This document shows, one piece after another, positions 58,263 through 64,000 of a stretch of DNA of 64,000 bases. The DNA is from Cinclus cinclus (Eukaryota; Chordata; Aves; Passeriformes; Cinclidae). Each line of letters opens with the position of its first letter. Position 1 is the stretch's first letter. The notes under the pieces were generated by a model. That model saw only the letters and a program-made list of their open reading frames with translations, had not been told where the DNA came from and made no database searches. The stretch spans positions 26,816,142 to 26,880,141 of the forward strand of contig NC_085049.1 in the NCBI RefSeq assembly GCF_963662255.1, written 5' to 3'. Both the position numbers and the translations under genes were made by a program.

Positions 58263-59399
58263 AAATTCCTGCTGGTAAAATGGATGAAGTAACACAACTA
58301 GTGACTGGAACTCATCCTTTTCCCCTCAGAAAGCTGAAGTTTATGGCTTACAGACAAAATATTAGTTGGTCAGGTGAGTGTATTTCCTTCAGGATTTCCC
58401 AACTGGATTGAATAAATGGTATCTAAAAATCAGAGAAATTCTTCTGGGTTGCCCAGAGCACTGACCTCAGTTTGAAACTGGTTTGTGCTTTAACACCAAA
58501 CATATTCTAAATGAAGACTGAAGCATAATTTGTTTTATTCAATAGGTGATTAAAGTAGGTGCAAAATTAAATATTTAATGCAACAGTTGTGTCTGTTTCA
58601 CTTCCTTTTTATCTTTCTTTCTCAGGGTGGTGTTAACCCCAAACTTCTGCAGTGCCTCTCCTCCACAGATTTCAGAAGTGACATTTTCAAGGGGTGACAC
58701 CAGTGACAGTCTCACCTGTAAACAAGCCAGCGCCAGCTGAACCAGCTCTGACCTATTTCTGTTGTATTACCATTAAAAACTGTTTTGCTGCGGTGATAAA
58801 ACTCCAGCTCTATCTCGTGCTTGGATCAAGTCTCAAACATGAGCCGACACTGTTAACATCTCTTCTCCTATAAATACATGTTTTTATACAGATCCTTTTG
58901 CAAAAGTGACAGTCCTTCAAGTGAAGTTCCGGAGAGACTGTCTGAAGTCACCGAGCTTGGCTTTGTGAGAGAACAGCTTGGAAAGTCTGTGCCTTCTGAC
59001 TTAGAGCCTCATGTCTTAGGTGCCAGATTAGGTTTCCTTTTTCAATTGTCATTTGGGATCTGATCTTGCTCCTTGCATTTACAAATACACCCAGCAGAAA
59101 CCTTTACTAAATTTTCTCAGTTCTGTGCCACTGCACTTCTCTGCCTACGCAGTGCACCTCTAAAGGATGTGCTGACCCGAAGAAAAGCTTAACCCTGACA
59201 AATCCTACACAGAGATTGTGCTGCAGACAGGCCTCAAATTGGGTCTGCTGGAGAGCACGGCTCTTAGAATTTCAGTCATGGCAAGGTGACTTCGGGAATG
59301 TTTTTAATTGTTTTTAAGCTGGTTCTCAGTGTGGCATACAGGCTGCGAGCAGGAAGCAGAGCCAGCCCCTAGGCCGAACACCTTGCCTTCTTCTGGAGC

Positions 59400-59545
59400 T
59401 GTGCCTGCGGGCTGTGTGGCGGAGGCGGCCGCTCAGGCGAGCTGTGGGAGCCCCGGGAATGTTCCTTTCCCAGCGCGGGATTCCCGGGATGGATCCGCGG
59501 CCCTGAGGGCCGGGCGCGGTGCGCGGGCGCCCCCTGGCGGCCCCT
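59400..59545. promoter_or_regulatory. Small CpG-rich patch with CTCF-like site
   Basis: A 145-base block dense in CpG (gcggaggcggccgctcaggc and onward), isolated in otherwise ordinary sequence 2.6 kb upstream of TIGAR. Its right end carries a strong CTCF-type motif. Confidence 0.6.
59526..59543 (-). promoter_or_regulatory. Putative CTCF binding site
   Basis: On the minus strand the sequence reads GGCCGCCAGGGGGCGCC, matching the CTCF core CCAGGGGGCGC exactly and most flanking consensus positions. It lies between TIGAR and the expected CCND2. Confidence 0.6.
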
Positions 59546-59779
59546 TCTCTCTCCACAGCCCTCGCCTTTCCTTGGATCACGATCCCATCTCACCCGCGCT
59601 TTAGGCACTCCTGTTGCAAAACTCCGTAGCCTTAGGCCAAGCCCTAATAGCAAAACCTGGGAGATTAAACGTCACCATCAGTGCACACCAGAAAGATCGG
59701 TTCTTTGTTGCATCTAAGAAGCAGGTCCAAAGTAACCGGAATAAAAAGTTTCTCGGAGAAGCAAAAAAAGTTGGATTTA

Positions 59780-60112
59780 CAATCATGGAATCATCAAATA
59801 TCCTGACTTGAAAGGGACCCACAAGGATCATCCAGTCCAACTCCTGGCCCTGCCCAGGACACCCCAACAATCCCATCCTGAGTGCACTGTCCAAATGCTC
59901 CTGGAGCTCTGGCAGCCTTGGGCCTGTGATCCTTCCCTGGGGAGCCTGTTCAGTGCCCAACACCCTCTGGGGGAAAGAACCTTTATCCTGATACCCACCC
60001 TAACCCTCCCTGACACAGCTCCAGCCATTCCCTGGGTCCTGTCCCTGGTCACACAGAGCAGAGATCAGAGCCTGCCCCTCCTCTTCCCCTCGTAAAGAAG
60101 CTGCAGGCTGTG
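59780..60112 (-). mobile_element. CR1 LINE 3' end
   Basis: aatcatggaatcatcaaata, ttgaaagggacccacaagga, tcctggccctgcccaggaca and cctgttcagtgcccaacacc; minus orientation, extending into older internal CR1 sequence. Confidence 0.88.
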
Positions 60113-60866
60113 ATGAATTCTCATCTCAGCAACCACATGAGGAAGCTGGAAAAATTTAGATAAATTTTTGAGTGTGCTGAATGACAATGCTGATTTCATC
60201 CTTTATCCTCCAGCTGGTTATGTCCCACTCACAGCTTTGCTCATATTCCGAAAACCCTAATCAGAAACATCAATTTATTGCTCTTCAGGGATGCTTGCAA
60301 GCCCTCTGTCAGATGAGCCAGAGCTTTTGCTCCAAGAAGGGTTCCTGAGTAATCTGAGGAGCCAAACACAGCTGGTCTGCTGACCTTTGCCTCTCTCCTT
60401 CACTGCTCTGGCCTAATTCTTCTTGCAGTTTCTGCATGTTGCATTTTGGAAGAGCTCAAATTACAACCCAGTTTATTTTCAGAGAAAACTCAATAGCAAG
60501 ACCAAGCTAGCACTGCATCATTTCCACAGAAGGACAGGCATTTAAGGAGACATTTTCCCTTTTGTTTTCCTCTTTGCATCAGCTCCTTTCTCTCTCTAGC
60601 AAGGTGCAGTAAAACTCAATGTTTTTTTCTTACCTCAGTTTCACTTACCTTGATTTTTAATCCTAAGAGGTCCTGACTGAATGCCACTTCTGCTAAGAGA
60701 TGTCCTTCCTCACAGTGCCCCTGGAGCTCAGCAAAGCACTGACCTGATGTTGCCCCTGGCAAGTGTCCTCACAGAGACCCCCAAAAGTTTCAGTCTTGTC
60801 TCCTGGCTGCATCAGCAGGAGCATCAGCTGCCCAGCTGGAATGTAAATCACCTTTTGTTGCAGTTA

Positions 60867-61300
60867 TGTTGAGACTGACACAACTGGTACCAACAACTGT
60901 CTTTTATTGAAAACTTTCCACGCCTTCTGTCAAGGAACTCTGACTCCTTTCCTCATAGGCAGCTCCACACAGCACTGACTTCTCCCTGCAAGTTTCCTTC
61001 TTTCTGCATGATCAGCTAAACCCAAACCTGTCACTTGTCCAGCCACTTAACCCTGTCTGTCCCTTGCACAACCACATGTCCCTTACCACCTCATAGCACA
61101 TCCAACAAGTTCAAAATGTCCAACTGGCCACTACCTGACCCACTCTTTTCTAGCACCCAATCTCATTGGGCAGGCACAGATGTTTCCACTCCTCAGTAAT
61201 CAGTACAGCTGTAATTCATCAGGAGAGATTGCCTTCTGTACTATCCTACACTATCCTTTCAACCTATCTTCCCACAAGCTTTGAGAACGCTTTAAAATAG
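60867..61300 (-). mobile_element. Possible LTR-like segment
   Basis: On the minus strand the left end reads ttttcaataaaagacagttg, then continues to a possible ...caaca terminus at 60867. This is the arrangement of a polyadenylation signal near an LTR end. I could not find the other LTR boundary or a target-site duplication, so this is tentative. Confidence 0.25.
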
Positions 61301-61506
61301 AATCACAATCACAGAAGCACAGGATGAGCCAGGTTGGAATGGACCACAGTGGGGCATCTAGTACCATCTCCCTGTTCCAGCAGGGCCATCCCAGAGCATA
61401 GGGCACAGGATTGTGTCCAGACAGCTCTGGAATATCCCCAGTGAGGAAGACCCTACACCCTCTCCAGACGATCTGTTCAGCACTTGGTCACTGCACAATT
61501 CCAGTC
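61300..61506 (-). mobile_element. CR1 LINE 3' end
   Basis: aatcacaatcacagaagcac, ggttggaatggaccacagtg, gagcatagggcacaggattg and ccccagtgaggaagacccta; minus orientation. Confidence 0.9.
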
Positions 61507-63048
61507 CTTAGTAGGCTCAGCTTGGAGCCTACTAAATGCCATAAATTGCTGGTCATGTCATTCAGTGGTGGTCAGAGAAAACTATGGACTTGTGATGTTT
61601 TAGAATCTCTACCTCTGGTGCAGATAAGCTGGGAAATGTGAGGCTCACAAGACTTTTAGCAGGGAAGTCCTCAGAGACTTTCCCTAAAACCACAGGTCCC
61701 AAGATCGTGTGATTATGGCTAGGAAGATCTGTTTCTCCTGACCCCCAGGCTCCCGATTTAATCCCTGTTTTCTAGTCATTTTTAATTCATTCATACTCAT
61801 TCCATAATTCTTAATTAATTTTTACATCCACAATTTTTTCTGTTTATTTTTGCTTCTGTGTTTCTTCATTTTAGCAACATTTGTTTTTTCAAGTTTTTTT
61901 TTTCCTTGAGTTTTTTTTCTCCCTGTTAATATCTTGAAGTTTGTCTTTTTTTTCCTTTTGTTTATCTTTCAGTTTGGCAGTGTAATTTGCTTTGTGATGG
62001 TGTTTTCCCAGTATGTCTGCCCAAATGCCTCTTCTTCATTCTTCAGGGTCTCTTTGCTCTCCCCAGTGGTGAAAAAGGGCTGGAAATTCAGGAGAAAACT
62101 GCTACTTGATGGCAGTGGAGGAGAGGTCAGGCCAAATATATCACACAGAAGCTTGGTCACTTCACAGCAGGCATCCACAAGCAGATGTGGGAGAGGGAGA
62201 GGTTAAGCATCCTGCCCTCCTGGCCACAGACTCAGGAAGCAGACTCTGGACAATGGACTCATTTCTTCCCACTGGCCCACCACAAATCCCACTCCTTTTA
62301 CTCACCGTTTCCCCAGGTTTATGGAAAGAAAAACAATCTGATTTTTGCAGTAGCATTCCAGTGCAACAAACAACTCAGTGGAGATTTAAATAGTATTTCA
62401 ATTAATTGCAAAAATGTGCACTCCATGGGGCTTTTCACCAGCTCAATTTGATTCCCACAAAATAATTTGATCCTGCAATTTACCACTTTTTAGGACTTTG
62501 TTCTCCTTGAATCTCACAGGATTACATACCAGAATTTGCCTATCCAGTAGCCAAATTTTAGAGGCAGGCTTGTTCTGTGACTACAGCCTTTATTTTGTAT
62601 GCTAACACCATCTATCCAGATCAGAGGCTTTAGAATCACATCCCACCAAGGAAACACTACCATGGAGTGAGTGATACAACCAAATTCACTAAAGGAACAA
62701 AAGCAATCGAGTAAATTTAGGTCAAGGTGAGTTTATTGTCCATACAGCATACCTAATCCCGCCAAAACACTTTTCTTAGAACCATCTTTAAACTAGTCAA
62801 AACAATAGGTTATTAATAAAAATGACAACACTGAACAAAGACCTTTTAAAAGGCAATCAAGACTACACCGTATCAAGAGTCTTATCCATCAAAAACAACC
62901 TCGTGTACTTTCTATATACTTTTGTTTACACTGATGTCTTACTACCACACTTTCTAGCATCCCCTGACCACATAAACATCCACACCTCTTAAAGAGCACA
63001 TTTGTGAGAGAATAACGTTGACTTGATATGGCATCACACTCAATAAAG

Positions 63049-63121
63049 CAAAAAAAAAACAAAACAAAAAAAAAAACAACAAAAAAAAAAAAAAAACAAA
63101 ACCGAAACAAAACCCAAAAAA
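63049..63121. repeat. A-rich simple sequence
   Basis: Poly(A) runs interrupted by single C residues (aaaac units). Confidence 0.85.
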
Positions 63122-63892
63122 AGTTTGAGAACAGAAACTGTGCAACCAAGAGTGATTTCTGAGGTACATGAAAACATGGTAATAAACATAGTGGAAAAAA
63201 TCCAGTGGCCAGGTGGTTTGCTGAGTAATTAAGAGCTGTCCGATTACTCAAGCATAAATCATTGACACTGACATGGGATTAATCGTTATTTTTCTCTTTC
63301 ACAAGCATGCTGGAAATACAAATAAATACATTATGAGGTGTGCTCCTGCATTTACAGGAACGCAAAGGAGGAGAAGGTCATCAAAGTACCATCATTAGGG
63401 AGCTGAGAGAGAAACGCTTTTAGCAACTATACCAATCCTTTGGCACTTGGGAAGGCAGAATCAGCAAGACCTTTTCTACTCTTTTTTAATCAATCAGCTG
63501 GGAGGTTTACCATTTCTGCAGTTCAGGGGGGAAATCTCACACCTCATTTGCAGTAACAGCACACTTCCTTTAACATCTGTTAAAAGAGAGTACTAGGCAG
63601 TCATTTTATTCTGAAAGCTACTGTGAAAGCGCTCAAGTTGCAGGGTTTGCAGCCTTCAAACATACAGTACACTGTAACCAGAGGGTTGGCACTTGCTGAG
63701 CACGTCACTGCAGCCAAGGACACTCCTCACTGGTGGGGACATACACAGACCCACCAGGACCCCAAGGAGGACTGGGAATGCTGAATGGTGCTGCCCGTTC
63801 CAGCACAGCTCACCCTCACCCTGCTGTAGAGGAGCCAAACACAGAGGTGGCCCTCAGCCCCTGCCCCTTCAGCTCTGCAGAGGGGACACACT

Positions 63893-64000
63893 GTGAGATC
63901 ATTCCTGTGATCCACAGTAGGGATCATCTCTGTGTTCCACGGCAGAAGTCACCCCCAAGATCCTCTGCAGGGATCATCCCTGTGATCCCATGGCCGTGGT
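63893..64000. repeat. Imperfect tandem repeat running off the right edge
   Basis: Repeated segments of the type gggatcatccctgtgatcc (63897, 63922, 63971) are separated by ccacggcag and ctctgcag links, at intervals of about 25-50 bases. The array seems to start here and continue beyond the window. Confidence 0.6.

Larger units (their letters stand above)
57209..64000. other. Intergenic sequence upstream of TIGAR
   Basis: No coding exon is recognised. The interval has CR1 fragments at 58.1, 59.8 and 61.3 kb, a CpG-rich patch with a CTCF-like motif at 59.4-59.55 kb, a possible LTR-like segment at 60.87-61.3 kb, A-rich sequence at 63.05 kb, and a tandem repeat at the right edge. Human synteny predicts CCND2 further right. 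Confidence 0.55.

Overview
The window is vertebrate nuclear DNA, almost certainly from a bird. Its only repeat class in quantity is CR1-type LINE 3' ends, on both strands, with the typical 'gattctgtgattctgtg' tails. Protein-coding sequence is sparse, split into short exons with GT-AG introns. I cannot name the species; the dense CR1 suggests a songbird-like or other neoavian genome, but that is inference.

Layout, left to right. (1) 302-9460: the last five coding exons of C12orf4 (+ strand), ending in a stop at 9323 and a poly(A) signal at 9455. Its 5' exons lie left of the window. (2) 9461-21948: gene-free spacer with CR1 fragments and simple repeats. (3) 21949-25701: FGF6 (+), complete, three coding exons, 206 residues, with a TATA box and a 5' leader holding two upstream ORFs. 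(4) 25702-38645: gene-free spacer with several CR1 copies. (5) 38646-42166: FGF23 (+), complete, three coding exons, 256 residues, with TATA box, furin-type RHTR site and long 3' UTR. (6) 43243-48540: spacer. (7) 48974-56759: TIGAR (- strand), complete, six coding exons, 279 residues, with a CpG-rich promoter. (8) 57200-64000: sequence upstream of TIGAR, with a second small CpG-rich patch holding a strong CTCF-like motif, several CR1 fragments, and the start of a tandem repeat at the right edge.

The order C12orf4-FGF6-FGF23-TIGAR is the human chromosome 12p13 block read in reverse. CCND2 is expected just beyond the right end and RAD51AP1 beyond the left. FGF6 and FGF23 are tandem paralogues: both have intron phases 1 and 0 and a 104-base exon 2. 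The genes do not form a pathway. FGF6 is a muscle-type heparin-binding FGF, FGF23 is the phosphate and vitamin D hormone, TIGAR is a fructose-2,6-bisphosphatase-like phosphatase, and C12orf4 is poorly characterised.

No new multi-gene system is visible. The strongest unexpected structure is a near-perfect inverted repeat of about 560 bases: 29.8-30.4 kb against 56.0-56.5 kb inside TIGAR intron 1. It has a 273-base identical core and diverged flanks, and it brackets FGF23 and TIGAR exons 2-6. Other points worth checking are two strong-context uORFs in the FGF6 leader, a 19-copy 11-base minisatellite 23 bases from a TIGAR splice donor, a hairpin cluster in the FGF23 3' UTR, and an unexplained 197-codon ORF near 46.4-47.0 kb. 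All exon calls come from reading frames, splice signals and remembered family sequence; nothing was searched or computed.
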